DNA of 64,000 nucleotides from Vibrio chagasii (GTDB taxonomy: Bacteria > Pseudomonadota > Gammaproteobacteria > Enterobacterales > Vibrionaceae). The DNA is taken from the NCBI RefSeq assembly GCF_024347355.1, contig NZ_AP025465.1:2480001-2544000 (forward strand). The letters run 5' to 3'. This document shows positions 46,998 to 56,110 of this stretch, in pieces. How positions within the stretch are numbered: the first letter of the stretch is position 1; every line of letters begins with the position of its first letter. The translations under genes and the position numbers were made by a program. The notes beneath the pieces are model-generated. The model did not search any database. It saw only the letters and a program-made list of their open reading frames with translations, and was not told the DNA's origin.

Positions 46998-47756
46998 TTA
47001 TACCGGATTATCAATATCGATAAACTCGACATCCAAGCCGTGCTCTTTTGCTAACCATTCACCTAGTGCTTTAACACCGTAGCGTTCTGTCGCATGGTGA
47101 CCTGCAGCAAAATAATGGATGTCTTGCTCGCGAGCCGAGTAAGTTGTGCGCTCAGAAATTTCACCAGAGATAAATGCGTCGATACCTTGAGAGGCTGCAA
47201 GTTCAATGTAATCTTGACCGCCGCCAGTACACCAACCTACCGTTTCAATCATTTTATCTGCGTTTTCAGGAGCAATATGTAGCGGCTTACGATTCAGTAC
47301 TTGATCAATTTTTGCTGCGAACTCAGCACCAGTCATCGGTGTCTTTAATCTACCAAATATAGCGACTGACTGAGGGTGCCCTTCCAAACCACCTTCAACA
47401 TCGATCTCAAGTAACTCAGCCAATTTTGCGTTGTTACCAAGCTCAGGGTGAATATCAAGAGGAAGGTGGTAGCCTAATAGGTTGATATCGTTTTTAATCA
47501 AGGTACGAATACGCTTACCTTTCATGCCGCGAATCGCTTCCGGCTCACCTTTCCAAAAGAAACCATGGTGAACTAACAAAGCGTCAGCCTTTAGCTCAAC
47601 CGCTTTATTGATCAAAGCTTGTGAAGCCGTTACACCAGTAACGATACGCTTTACCTCAGCAGTGCCTTCTACTTGAAGACCGTTTGGGCAGTAATCTTTA
47701 ATCTGCTGTGGCTGCAGTTTTTCGTTAAGTAGCTTTTCTAATTGTAAGTTATTCAT
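46998..47756 (-). CDS. Nif3-like dinuclear metal-centre protein (YbgI type)
   Basis: This is a 252-residue Nif3/YbgI-type protein that forms a hexameric ring with a two-metal site. Recognisable parts are YCPNGLQVEGTAEVKRIVTG near residue 23, LLVHHGFFWKGEP near residue 60 with the first metal ligands (HHG), and the late AGHHATERYGVKALGEWLAK near residue 217 with the second set of ligands. The physiological reaction is not settled. It is a single gene between the IS and the DUF1853 gene. Confidence 0.94.
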   Translation of the reverse strand: MNNLQLEKLLNEKLQPQQIKDYCPNGLQVEGTAEVKRIVTGVTASQALINKAVELKADALLVHHGFFWKGEPEAIRGMKGKRIRTLIKNDINLLGYHLPLDIHPELGNNAKLAELLEIDVEGGLEGHPQSVAIFGRLKTPMTGAEFAAKIDQVLNRKPLHIAPENADKMIETVGWCTGGGQDYIELAASQGIDAFISGEISERTTYSAREQDIHYFAAGHHATERYGVKALGEWLAKEHGLDVEFIDIDNPV

Positions 47757-47871
47757 TTTTATTTCCAGCTTACCTTTATAATAACGTCGTTATATCAATT
47801 TACGGGTAAAATGTCGAAAGCCCTTCCACTCTGTTTCTAGAGAACAGATGACTGAAGTTTATGAGGAACCG

Positions 47872-48630
47872 ATGACCGAACTGCAACGCTTTTACCAATG
47901 GGTGATTAGCTCGCCACCGCTACTAGAAATCAAACCGCCCATTTCTGATCTCACTGTGTTCTCAAACCACCAAAAGCTTGACGATGCACATACTTATGAT
48001 GGAAACCCTAGATTAGGCTTCCTCTATCAACACCTATGTGAACAAGTCATCACCACTTCGGATAGTTATTCAATCAAGCACGATGAGATCCAGATTAATG
48101 TTGAGGGACGAACACTCGGCGCAATCGACTTTATCCTGGAAGACACAAGTAGCGAAAAATTAGAACACTGGGAAGTGGCAATTAAGTTTTACCTACTTCA
48201 CGAGCAAACATGGTTTGGTCCAAACTCTCATGACCAATTAGACAAAAAGCTCGATAGAATGCTCAGCCACCAGCTTGGTATGTCATCTTCAGCCGCCTTT
48301 GTTGAACAGTACCCGGAGATCGATGTCGACTCAAAACACCTTTTGATGCAAGGTCGCCTCTATACCAACCCATTTCTAGAACAAAACGTACCTACGGAGT
48401 GTCTGGGGTACGACATTAACCCAAGCCAGGTAAACGGATTTTGGTGCTATCAAAATCAGGCTCACCAGATCACCGATACACTCTATCCTTTAACCAAAGA
48501 ACAATGGGCCGCAGGAACGGATGATTTCAGCGGTGAACCTATCACCGAATTTGGTGACCGCTTCGTTCATGGACAAACTAAGTCGGGTCAATTCTGGTTT
48601 GTGATGCCACAAAGTTGGCCACATGGTTAG
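47872..48630 (+). CDS. DUF1853 family protein
   Basis: This is a 252-residue protein (from ATG 47872) with the DUF1853 pattern. It contains GAIDFILED and HWEVAIKFYLLHEQTWFGP followed by the block DQLDKKLDRMLSHQLGM near residue 124. It has acidic and lysine residues reminiscent of a PD-(D/E)xK nuclease core (E..AIDF, WEVAIK), which is a weak inference. An ATG at 47848 is in frame, but GAGGAA precedes 47872. Function is unknown. It is divergent from the Nif3-like gene. Confidence 0.85.
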   Translation: MTELQRFYQWVISSPPLLEIKPPISDLTVFSNHQKLDDAHTYDGNPRLGFLYQHLCEQVITTSDSYSIKHDEIQINVEGRTLGAIDFILEDTSSEKLEHWEVAIKFYLLHEQTWFGPNSHDQLDKKLDRMLSHQLGMSSSAAFVEQYPEIDVDSKHLLMQGRLYTNPFLEQNVPTECLGYDINPSQVNGFWCYQNQAHQITDTLYPLTKEQWAAGTDDFSGEPITEFGDRFVHGQTKSGQFWFVMPQSWPHG

Positions 48631-48676
48631 ACGCTCTCGTTTATCCTTCCTTTCTTATTCACAATGCGACCAACTA

Positions 48677-48706
48677 AAAAGGGCTGATGCTTTCACATCA
48701 ACCCTT
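48677..48706 (-). terminator. pgm terminator
   Basis: On the minus strand AAGGGTTGATG pairs with CATCAGCCCTT (one G-U pair) and is followed by TTTTAG. Compare the gltA terminator. Confidence 0.85.
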
Positions 48707-48743
48707 CCATTATTTGCTTTATAACTCTATGAATCGTATTCGA

Positions 48744-50390
48744 TTATAGACCTGCAGCAGCAAAGACTTGGTTAACAATCTCTTGAGCTTCTGCTTCAAT
48801 CGCTTTTAGGTGTTCTTCACCTTTAAAGCTCTCACAGTAGATTTTGTAGATGTCTTCCGTGCCCGATGGACGAGCAGCAAACCAACCATTCTCAGTTGTC
48901 ACTTTAAGGCCACCAATTGCAGCGCCATTACCTGGAGCATGCGTCAAGCGAGCAGTAATCGCATCACCAGCAAGTGTTTCAGCAGATACCATCTCTGGAG
49001 ATAGCTTCTTGAGCACATCTTTTTGTGCACCATTTGCTACCGCTTGAATACGGTTGTACTTAGATTCGCCGTGTTTTGCCGCTAGCTCTTCGTAGTACTC
49101 TTGTGGGTTCTTACCTGTCACCGCAGTGATCTCAGCCGCCAATAGGCAAAGAATTAGGCCGTCTTTATCTGTTGACCAAGGCGTTCCGTCTTTACGTAAG
49201 AAAGATGCACCCGCACTCTCTTCGCCACCGAAACCAAACTGACCGTTGTATAAGCCATCAACAAACCATTTGAAACCAACTGGCACTTCACAAAGTTCAC
49301 GACCTAGATCAGCAACAACACGGTCAATCAATGCACTTGATACCAAAGTTTTACCAACAGCAACCTCTTTACCCCAACCTTCACGGTTACGGTATAGGTA
49401 GTCGATACAAACCGCTAGGAAGTGGTTAGGGTTCATTAGGCCTTTAGGCGTAACAATACCGTGACGATCGTAATCTGGGTCGTTACCAAACGCTAGTGCG
49501 TACTCATCTTTAAGCGCTAGCAAGCCTGCCATTGCGTATGGTGAAGAACAGTCCATACGAACCACGCCATCTTTATCTAGAGACATGAATTGGAAAGAAG
49601 GGTCAACCGCTTCACTTACCAAAGTAAGGTCTAAGTTGTACGCTTTACCAATTTGACGCCAGTAATCGATGCCGCTTCCGCCCAGAGGATCAACACCAAT
49701 TTTGATGTTCGCTTTCTGGATAGCTTCCATATCAACCACATTAACCAAATCAGCAACGTATGGCGCAACAAGATCGACTTCTTTCACTAACTCAGACTGT
49801 TTAGCCTGTGCGATAGGAGTGCGTTTAACACCTTGCATTTGCTCAGCAATGATCACGTTCGCACGGTCTTCAATCGCTAGAGTCAATTCAGCTTCAGCAG
49901 GACCACCGTGTGTCGGGTTGTATTTGATACCGCCATCTTGAGGTGGGTTGTGTGAAGGTGTGATAACGATGCCGTCGGCTTTTTTGTCATTCACTAGGTT
50001 GTGCGTAAGAATCGCATACGAGATACCCGGTGTTGGAGTAAAGCCGTTGTTTTCTTGAATAATAACTTCAACACCGTTCGCTACAAGTACTTCGATTACC
50101 GTAGAAAATGCAGGTTCAGATAGCGCGTGCGTATCTTTACCTAAGAAAAGCGGGCCTGTTGTACCCTGCTCAGCACGCACCTCAGCCACTGCTTGTGCAA
50201 TCGCTAAAATGTGGTTTTCGTTAAATGTTGATTTGTCTGCTGTACCGCGGTGACCTGAAGTACCGAATAGTACCTTGTGATCTGGGTTAGTCGCATCCGG
50301 TTGCTGTAAGAAATAGTTAGCCACTAAAGCCGGAATATTATGAAGATCTTCCTGCTGAGCTTTTTGCCCAGCACGAGGGTGCATAGCCAT
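48744..50390 (-). CDS. pgm: Phosphoglucomutase
   Basis: It interconverts glucose-1-phosphate and glucose-6-phosphate. The 548 residues match the E. coli Pgm type (546). The active serine loop is in [18 protein letters not shown] near residue 145. The metal-binding loop is [11 protein letters not shown] near residue 303. The sugar-binding loop is [11 protein letters not shown] near 390, and the phosphate-binding loop is [13 protein letters not shown] near 515. ATG 50390 follows AAGGATGTCG. It lies downstream of seqA on the same strand, as in E. coli (seqA-pgm), but a strong hairpin separates them. Confidence 0.97.
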   Translation of the reverse strand: MAMHPRAGQKAQQEDLHNIPALVANYFLQQPDATNPDHKVLFGTSGHRGTADKSTFNENHILAIAQAVAEVRAEQGTTGPLFLGKDTHALSEPAFSTVIEVLVANGVEVIIQENNGFTPTPGISYAILTHNLVNDKKADGIVITPSHNPPQDGGIKYNPTHGGPAEAELTLAIEDRANVIIAEQMQGVKRTPIAQAKQSELVKEVDLVAPYVADLVNVVDMEAIQKANIKIGVDPLGGSGIDYWRQIGKAYNLDLTLVSEAVDPSFQFMSLDKDGVVRMDCSSPYAMAGLLALKDEYALAFGNDPDYDRHGIVTPKGLMNPNHFLAVCIDYLYRNREGWGKEVAVGKTLVSSALIDRVVADLGRELCEVPVGFKWFVDGLYNGQFGFGGEESAGASFLRKDGTPWSTDKDGLILCLLAAEITAVTGKNPQEYYEELAAKHGESKYNRIQAVANGAQKDVLKKLSPEMVSAETLAGDAITARLTHAPGNGAAIGGLKVTTENGWFAARPSGTEDIYKIYCESFKGEEHLKAIEAEAQEIVNQVFAAAGL

Positions 50391-50426
50391 TTTTCGACAT
50401 CCTTATATATATAAAATTTAAAAACA

Positions 50427-50470
50427 AAAAAACCTCATAATATCTTCTTATCCATGGATATTATGAGGTT
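50427..50470 (-). terminator. seqA terminator
   Basis: AACCTCATAATATC (50431-50444) pairs with GATATTATGAGGTT (50457-50470). On the minus strand TTTTTTTG follows. It separates seqA from pgm, which in E. coli are co-transcribed. Confidence 0.93.
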
Positions 50471-50484
50471 TAAATCAGATTTCG

Positions 50485-51024
50485 TTAAATTGAACCTGTT
50501 ACTTTTTCAATCAATTCTGCTTGGAAATTCATGCGGCTCATAAGCTGCTCAACCATCTGTCTTTTACGGCTAGTATTATTATTTGTAATAACCCAAAAAG
50601 GACTTTGTGGAATGGCTTTAGGCTTCGTCGTGTTACCGTTTGCTAGTAACGTCGCTTCGTTGTCTGCAAAGTAAACACGCTTGCGGCCTTTTACTTGAGT
50701 TGCTTCTGAAAAGCTTAAAGGGTCGATTTTATGCAGTGTTGATAACACTAGCATGAAACGATCAATGGCTTTCTTTAATGACGCAAACTCATCTGATATT
50801 AGTAGTGAGCGCATTTCTTTAACGCCATCGAACTTCTCTGGAGTAAAGCCTACCTCTTTGCTAACAACGATACCTTTCGGCTCTACGATCTCTTCGATCG
50901 GAGCCATGCCTTGGCTATCAACCTGTAACAAGCGGCGCAGAATATCTGAAGCGCTTTCGCCAATACGTTCTGTCTGACCCGCAATAAAACGGTATAGGTC
51001 CTCATCAACCTCAATTGTTTTCAT
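50485..51024 (-). CDS. seqA: Replication initiation regulator SeqA
   Basis: SeqA binds hemimethylated GATC and sequesters newly replicated origins. The 179 residues show the N-terminal oligomerisation domain (MKTIEVDEDLYRFIAGQTER, then ESASDILRRLL). The C-terminal DNA-binding domain has GRKRVYFADNEATLLANGNT near residue 110 and FWVITNNNTSRKRQMVEQLM near 145. It is divergent from ybfF with only 78 bases between the starts (51024 and 51103). Confidence 0.97.
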   Translation of the reverse strand: MKTIEVDEDLYRFIAGQTERIGESASDILRRLLQVDSQGMAPIEEIVEPKGIVVSKEVGFTPEKFDGVKEMRSLLISDEFASLKKAIDRFMLVLSTLHKIDPLSFSEATQVKGRKRVYFADNEATLLANGNTTKPKAIPQSPFWVITNNNTSRKRQMVEQLMSRMNFQAELIEKVTGSI

Positions 51025-51102
51025 TCGCTTTTCACAATCTCAATGTTTAAACTCAGGGGGATTATAGCGAGATCCGCGCGGATACTCTACGTCAAACCCA
51101 CC

Positions 51103-51879
51103 ATGAATAAGATAAAAATGTCAGTACAGCTCAACTATAAAATCGAAGGTGAGGGTCACACCATAGTTTTGATCCATGGATTATTCGGTAATCTGGACAA
51201 CCTAGGCTTGCTAGCCAGGGATCTAAAAACCGATCATCAGGTACTGAGTATCGATCTTCGTAACCACGGACAATCCTTCCACAGTGATACCCATAATTAC
51301 CAAACGATGGCACAAGATGTCGCTCAACTGTTGAAAGATCTCGAGCTGAATGACGTCACTGTCATAGGTCACTCGATGGGCGGAAAAGTTGCTATGGCGC
51401 TTACCCAACACCTAGAGCTACGTAAACTGATTGTATTGGACATGGCACCAGTCGCTTACACCCAAAGCCGTCACGACAACGTATTCGCAGGCCTTCAAGC
51501 GGTCATTGAAGAAAAGCCAGGATCTCGTGCCGAAGCACTTAAAGTGCTCGCCAAACATATCGAAATAGACGGTGTTCGCCAATTCTTAACAAAATCACTG
51601 TTCAAGTCAGAAGAAGGCATTATGGAGTGGCGCTTTAACGTCGCTTCGTTAATGAGCAACTACCCACACATTATTGGTTGGGAACCGATCGACAAAACCT
51701 CAGTCAAAACCTTACTAATAAAAGGTGGGGATTCTGACTACCTCACGGCTGAGCACCAAACTGCGGTCCAACAGCAATTTTCTAACGCAAAGGCGCACGT
51801 TATTGCGAATACCGGCCACTGGCTACACGCAGAAAAGCCAGCTGAAGTGCTGAGAGCAATTCGAAAATTCATCGCTTAA
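51103..51879 (+). CDS. ybfF: Alpha/beta-fold esterase YbfF
   Basis: This is a 258-residue esterase (from ATG 51103) related to E. coli YbfF, found between seqA and fldA as here. Visible features are VLIHGLFGNLDNLGLLARDL near residue 22, SIDLRNHGQS near 51, nucleophile elbow VIGHSMGGKVAMAL near residue 88, and the catalytic His in IANTGHWLHAEKPAEV near 238. No strong ribosome-binding site is seen. ATG 51118 is an equal alternative, and ATG 51043 adds a stretch not typical of the family. Confidence 0.9.
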   Translation: MNKIKMSVQLNYKIEGEGHTIVLIHGLFGNLDNLGLLARDLKTDHQVLSIDLRNHGQSFHSDTHNYQTMAQDVAQLLKDLELNDVTVIGHSMGGKVAMALTQHLELRKLIVLDMAPVAYTQSRHDNVFAGLQAVIEEKPGSRAEALKVLAKHIEIDGVRQFLTKSLFKSEEGIMEWRFNVASLMSNYPHIIGWEPIDKTSVKTLLIKGGDSDYLTAEHQTAVQQQFSNAKAHVIANTGHWLHAEKPAEVLRAIRKFIA

Positions 51880-51987
51880 GTGCGCTTTTTCATGCAGATA
51901 AATGAGAGCTGAGTAATCACTGCACATTAACTTTATCTCGCAACAGTGATATAGTGCGCCCAAGCAAAATTGGTATATAAGGTTCCC

Positions 51988-52206
51988 ATGCTTTACGACT
52001 ACATGAACATCATTGAATCTGTTGGTTTAGATCTCCTATTTGCCGCGATTTTCTTTTTGATCGGTATGGCAATTAAGGACGTTCTCAAGCAAGGAAATGT
52101 TCCTCCATTTGGTCGTCGCATTGTGTGGTTAGTACTTTTCCTTGGCTGTGCAGGTTTTATCGCCAAAGGGATAATCCAACTAAGCTGGGAAGGAGCTGGG
52201 ATCTAA
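51988..52206 (+). CDS. DUF2788 small membrane protein
   Basis: This is a 72-residue protein with two hydrophobic segments (about 11-28 and 45-62). It contains FFLIGMAIKDVLKQGNVPPF and GRRIVWLVLFLGCAGFIAKG, which recalls DUF2788. ATG 51988 has AAGG nine bases upstream. It lies between ybfF and fldA. Function is unknown. Confidence 0.85.
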   Translation: MLYDYMNIIESVGLDLLFAAIFFLIGMAIKDVLKQGNVPPFGRRIVWLVLFLGCAGFIAKGIIQLSWEGAGI

Positions 52207-52264
52207 CGATTCCCCTCCGAACTTTATTACACCGACAACAGACAAAATGAAAGGTAATGATTCT

Positions 52265-52798
52265 ATGGCAAGTGTAGGTCTCTTCTTTGGTAGCGATACA
52301 GGTAACACTGAAGCTGTTGCTAAGATGATTCAAAAGCAATTGAGCAAACAGCTCGTTCACGTTCAAGACATTGCAAAAAGCAGCAAAGAAGATATCGATA
52401 ACTTCGATCTACTGCTGCTTGGTATCCCTACGTGGTACTACGGCGAAGCACAATGTGATTGGGATGATTTCTTCCCAGAGCTAGAAGCTATTGATTTCTC
52501 AACTAAGCTTGTTGCTATCTTTGGTTGTGGTGACCAAGAAGATTACGCAGAATACTTCTGTGATGCTATGGGTACTATCCGTGACATCGTTGAAGCGAAA
52601 GGCGGTACTATCCTAGGTTACACTTCTACTGAAGGCTACGAGTTCGAAGCATCTAAAGGTCTAGTTGAAGGCGATGACAGCCAATTCGTTGGTCTATGTA
52701 TCGACGAAGACCGTCAACCAGAGCTAACTGATGAGCGTGTATCTAACTGGGTTAAACAAATCCACGAAGAGATGTGCCTAGCAGAGCTTGAAGACTAA
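52265..52798 (+). CDS. fldA: Flavodoxin I
   Basis: FldA carries electrons at low potential (for example to pyruvate formate-lyase activase, biotin synthase and IspG/H). The 177 residues carry the FMN phosphate-binding loop GSDTGNTEA (residues 8-16) and LGIPTWYYGEAQCDWDDFFP near 55, with aromatic residues that stack on FMN. FGCGDQEDYAEYFCDAMG near 98 is the other FMN loop. ATG 52265 is chosen because the family starts MA(S/T)VGLFFGSDTG and AAGG lies upstream. fur follows after one gene. Confidence 0.97.
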   Translation: MASVGLFFGSDTGNTEAVAKMIQKQLSKQLVHVQDIAKSSKEDIDNFDLLLLGIPTWYYGEAQCDWDDFFPELEAIDFSTKLVAIFGCGDQEDYAEYFCDAMGTIRDIVEAKGGTILGYTSTEGYEFEASKGLVEGDDSQFVGLCIDEDRQPELTDERVSNWVKQIHEEMCLAELED

Positions 52799-52849
52799 TT
52801 CTCTGGTAGTTGTCCATTGTTACAATTAGTGACAACTCTCTAGATATGT

Positions 52850-52878
52850 AAAAACCTCCTAATTGGAGGTTTTTTTCT
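52850..52878. terminator. Terminator after fldA
   Basis: AAAAACCTCC pairs with GGAGGTTTTT and is followed by TTTC. It also has A's on the other side, so it can end the convergent DUF4442 gene. Confidence 0.92.
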
Positions 52879-52898
52879 ATTTGTCTATATAGGTTAAA

Positions 52899-53405
52899 TT
52901 AGCACTCTGCTTCTAGTGCTTCGTCATCATCTCTGAATTGTGGCTTCTTTCTGACATAAAGTGTACGCTGAATTTCTGAAACCACATTACCCTGTTTATC
53001 TTTGACATAAATAATAAACTCAGGAAAACACTTCTCACCAAGTTGAGTCTGACGGTAAATTTCGTCAAGCTGACCTTGGCTTATTTCAAAGTCTGCATAC
53101 AAATCTGACTGACCAGGTTTGATGAAGTTAATGCTCGCCTCTTTGTCCCACACATAATACCTTTCACCTAAAATTCCCATTAACATCAATGAGTAAACAG
53201 GATCCGTGAGGGAAAATATGCTACCGCCATACTGAGTACGATTGGCATTTTTGTTCCACCAACGCAACTTAAGCACTGTTTTTACTACCCTAAAATCCGA
53301 ACTAATATGGGCTATCTTTATCCCTGCTCCCCAAAATGGAGGCCAAATATTAAGAGCGAATTTTACGATGTTTGGTTTGTATATTTTTGCAAGTTGCTTA
53401 TTCAT
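52899..53405 (-). CDS. DUF4442 hot-dog-fold protein
   Basis: This is a 168-residue protein of the thioesterase-like hot-dog group (DUF4442). It contains FALNIWPPFWGAGIKIAHIS, VLKLRWWNKNANRTQYGGSI and FSLTDPVYSLMLMGILGERY. The asparagine and glycine after NRTQYGGSIF are at the place of the hot-dog active-site helix. The substrate is unknown. Start ATG 53405, as the longer frame (to 53462) has no better context. Confidence 0.8.
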   Translation of the reverse strand: MNKQLAKIYKPNIVKFALNIWPPFWGAGIKIAHISSDFRVVKTVLKLRWWNKNANRTQYGGSIFSLTDPVYSLMLMGILGERYYVWDKEASINFIKPGQSDLYADFEISQGQLDEIYRQTQLGEKCFPEFIIYVKDKQGNVVSEIQRTLYVRKKPQFRDDDEALEAEC

Positions 53406-53612
53406 AACAACATTCTGTGTCCATATTAGAATTACCGCCATCCTGACTGGTCGTACCTCCACTATAAGTGAGATACTTCCAATTTACAAAACAGATTGTG
53501 ATGTTGATTAGTAACCCTTTGAAGTTCGTGGTTTATTGTTATGCCTGACTAAACTATAATGGTATTAATATTGAATTCTGTTAATTGCTGCAGATCATCA
53601 ACAGGAAAGTAT

Positions 53613-54062
53613 ATGTCAGACAATAATCAAGCGCTAAAAGATGCTGGTCTTAAAGTGACCCTCCCAAGGCTCAAAATTTTAGAAGTATTACAACAACCAG
53701 ACTGCCAACATATTAGTGCTGAAGATTTATATAAAAAGCTGATCGACTTAGGTGAAGAGATCGGGCTTGCGACCGTTTATCGAGTATTAAACCAATTCGA
53801 TGATGCTGGCATTGTAACTCGCCACCACTTCGAAGGCGGTAAGTCTGTATTTGAACTTTCAACACAGCACCACCACGATCATCTAGTATGTCTAGATTGT
53901 GGCGAAGTTATCGAGTTCTCTGATGACATCATCGAAGAGAGACAAAAAGAGATAGCGAAGCGCTATAACGTTCAGCTAACGAACCACAGTTTATACCTTT
54001 ACGGTAAAAGCATGACGGGTGATTGCAAAGGCAACCCAGACGCGCACAAACCGAAAAATTAA
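53613..54062 (+). CDS. fur: Ferric uptake regulator
   Basis: Fur represses iron genes when bound to Fe(II). The 149 residues show the N-terminal winged helix (ALKDAGLKVTLPRLKILEVL) and metal-ligand HHHDHLVCLDCGEVIEF near residue 88, with the Cys pair of the structural zinc site. The C-terminal NHSLYLYGK has additional ligands. Its likely targets here include feoABC through the box at 27186. ATG 53613 follows AGGAAAG. It is a single gene downstream of fldA, as in E. coli. Confidence 0.98.
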   Translation: MSDNNQALKDAGLKVTLPRLKILEVLQQPDCQHISAEDLYKKLIDLGEEIGLATVYRVLNQFDDAGIVTRHHFEGGKSVFELSTQHHHDHLVCLDCGEVIEFSDDIIEERQKEIAKRYNVQLTNHSLYLYGKSMTGDCKGNPDAHKPKN

Positions 54063-54065
54063 ACA

Positions 54066-54091
54066 AACGCTGACTTCGGTCAGCGTTTTTT
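54066..54091 (+). terminator. fur terminator
   Basis: AACGCTGAC pairs with GTCAGCGTT around a TTCG tetraloop, then TTTT. Confidence 0.92.
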
Positions 54092-54148
54092 ATATAGGAC
54101 TGAAAGTCCGCTAGATTGTTCTTTAGATCCACGCATTATTCAGATACA

Positions 54149-54176
54149 AAAAAACCGGCACTAAGCCGGTTTTTTA
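54149..54176 (-). terminator. glnS terminator
   Basis: AAAAAACCGGC pairs with GCCGGTTTTTT around ACTAA. It works in both directions and ends glnS on the minus strand. Confidence 0.9.
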
Positions 54177-54201
54177 TTAGACAACTTGTTAGCGTTAGCA
54201 A

Positions 54202-55869
54202 TTATGCTTCAGCTTTACCCCAAGTATCACGTAGGCCAACCGTGCGGTTGAATACTAGCGCATCTGCTTTAGAGTCTTTTGAATCAACACAGAAATAACC
54301 TGTACGCTCAAACTGGAAACCTTGCTCTGCAGCGGCTTCCGCTAGGCTAGGCTCAACAAAACCGTTCAACTTAACCAGAGACTCTGGGTTGATCGTTGCA
54401 GCGAAATCATCCGCAGCAGCTGGGTTTGCAACAGTGAATAGACGATCGTATAGACGAATCTCAGCTGGCAGGGCTTTATCAGCAGATACCCAGTGGATAA
54501 CACCCCTCACTTTGCGGCCATCTGCCGGGTTCTTACCTAGCGTTTCGTCATCGTAAGAACAGAAGATAGTTGTAATGTTGCCTTCTGCATCTTTCTCGAT
54601 ACGCTCTGCTTTAATTACGTAAGCACCACGTAGACGAACTTCTTTACCTAGAACCAAACGCTTGTACTTCTTGTTTGCTTCTTCACGGAAGTCATCACGC
54701 TCGATCCAAACTTCACGAGTAAACGGTACTTCACGAGTACCCATTTCAGGTTTGTTCGGGTGGTTAGCAACTGTTAGTGTTTCTACCTTGTCTGCATCGT
54801 AGTTTTCAATCACGATCTTAACCGGGTCTAGAACAGCCATTGCACGTGGTGCATTTTCGTTCAAGTCATCACGGATACAAGACTCAAGTGAACCGAACTC
54901 AATCATGTTCTCTTGTTTAGTCACACCGATACGCTTACAGAACTCACGAATAGACGCAGAAGTGAAACCACGACGACGTAAACCAGAGATAGTCGGCATA
55001 CGTGGGTCATCCCAACCTTGAACTAGGTTTTCAACCACAAGTTGGTTTAGTTTACGCTTAGACATCACCGTGTATTCAAGATTCAGACGGCTAAACTCGT
55101 ACTGACGAGGTTGGCAATCGATCGTAATGTTATCTAGAACCCAGTCGTACAAACGACGGTTATCTTGGAACTCAAGAGTACAGATTGAGTGCGTAATACC
55201 TTCCAGCGCATCAGAGATACAGTGAGTGAAATCGTACATTGGGTAAATGCACCATTTGTCACCGGTCTGATGGTGGTGAGCAAAACGAACACGATAGATA
55301 ACAGGATCACGCATTACCATGAATGACGAGCTCATGTCGATCTTGGCACGCAGACACGCTTTACCTTCTTCAAAGCCACCGTCACGCATTTTTTCAAATA
55401 ACGCTAGGTTCTCTTCAGGGCTGCGGTCGCGGTATGGGCTTGCTTTACCTGGCTCTTTTAGCGTGCCACGGTATTCGCGGATCTGCTCAGGACTTAGCTC
55501 GTCAACGTACGCTAAGCCTTTATTAATTAATTCCACAGCATAAGCGTAAAGCGTATCGAAGTAGTTTGATGAGTAACAAATGTCACCAGACCATTCGAAG
55601 CCTAACCAGCTTACATCATTCTTAATTGACTCAACGTATTCAACGTCTTCTTTTTCAGGGTTTGTATCATCGAAACGAAGATTACATTGTCCCTGGTAGT
55701 CCTGAGCAATACCAAAATTCAAGCAAATAGATTTAGCGTGACCGATGTGCAGGTAACCATTTGGCTCCGGCGGGAAACGAGTATGCACGCTACTGTGTGT
55801 ACCATCCGCTAAATCTTTATCAATAATTTGGCGAATGAAATTCGATGGACGAGCCTCAGCTTCACTCAT
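54202..55869 (-). CDS. glnS: Glutaminyl-tRNA synthetase
   Basis: GlnS charges tRNA-Gln. The 555 residues match E. coli (554). The HIGH motif is in [20 protein letters not shown] near residue 33, and the KMSKS-like motif is in [12 protein letters not shown] near residue 268. Residues 343-555 form the beta-barrel anticodon-binding domain. The start is ATG 55869. The gene order fldA, fur, glnS is the usual one. Confidence 0.98.
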   Translation of the reverse strand: MSEAEARPSNFIRQIIDKDLADGTHSSVHTRFPPEPNGYLHIGHAKSICLNFGIAQDYQGQCNLRFDDTNPEKEDVEYVESIKNDVSWLGFEWSGDICYSSNYFDTLYAYAVELINKGLAYVDELSPEQIREYRGTLKEPGKASPYRDRSPEENLALFEKMRDGGFEEGKACLRAKIDMSSSFMVMRDPVIYRVRFAHHHQTGDKWCIYPMYDFTHCISDALEGITHSICTLEFQDNRRLYDWVLDNITIDCQPRQYEFSRLNLEYTVMSKRKLNQLVVENLVQGWDDPRMPTISGLRRRGFTSASIREFCKRIGVTKQENMIEFGSLESCIRDDLNENAPRAMAVLDPVKIVIENYDADKVETLTVANHPNKPEMGTREVPFTREVWIERDDFREEANKKYKRLVLGKEVRLRGAYVIKAERIEKDAEGNITTIFCSYDDETLGKNPADGRKVRGVIHWVSADKALPAEIRLYDRLFTVANPAAADDFAATINPESLVKLNGFVEPSLAEAAAEQGFQFERTGYFCVDSKDSKADALVFNRTVGLRDTWGKAEA

Positions 55870-56110
55870 CTATAGCACCTCTATGTATTTAGTATTGTCA
55901 GAGAAAGTTATCTTTTATCTCCTAGCCAAGCGCCACTTTTAGCGTCAGCTCTAGATAGAAAGATCATTGTTGCTAATCATCCACAATTCTTCGCCTTTGC
56001 ACAATAAGAACCGTCCGTTAATTACGATTATTTCTGCTATTCGATGAAGAATAGAACGAACCGTATCCCAAAGCCTTAAACTACAGATACAAAAAAGCCT
56101 CCCTTATGGG

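Noticed and set aside
47848..47871. Longer start for the DUF1853 protein
   Set aside because: The GAGGAA site favours the ATG at 47872.
53540..53612. Fur box before fur (autoregulation)
   Set aside because: The sequence near TATAATGGTATTAATATTG matches the consensus too poorly.
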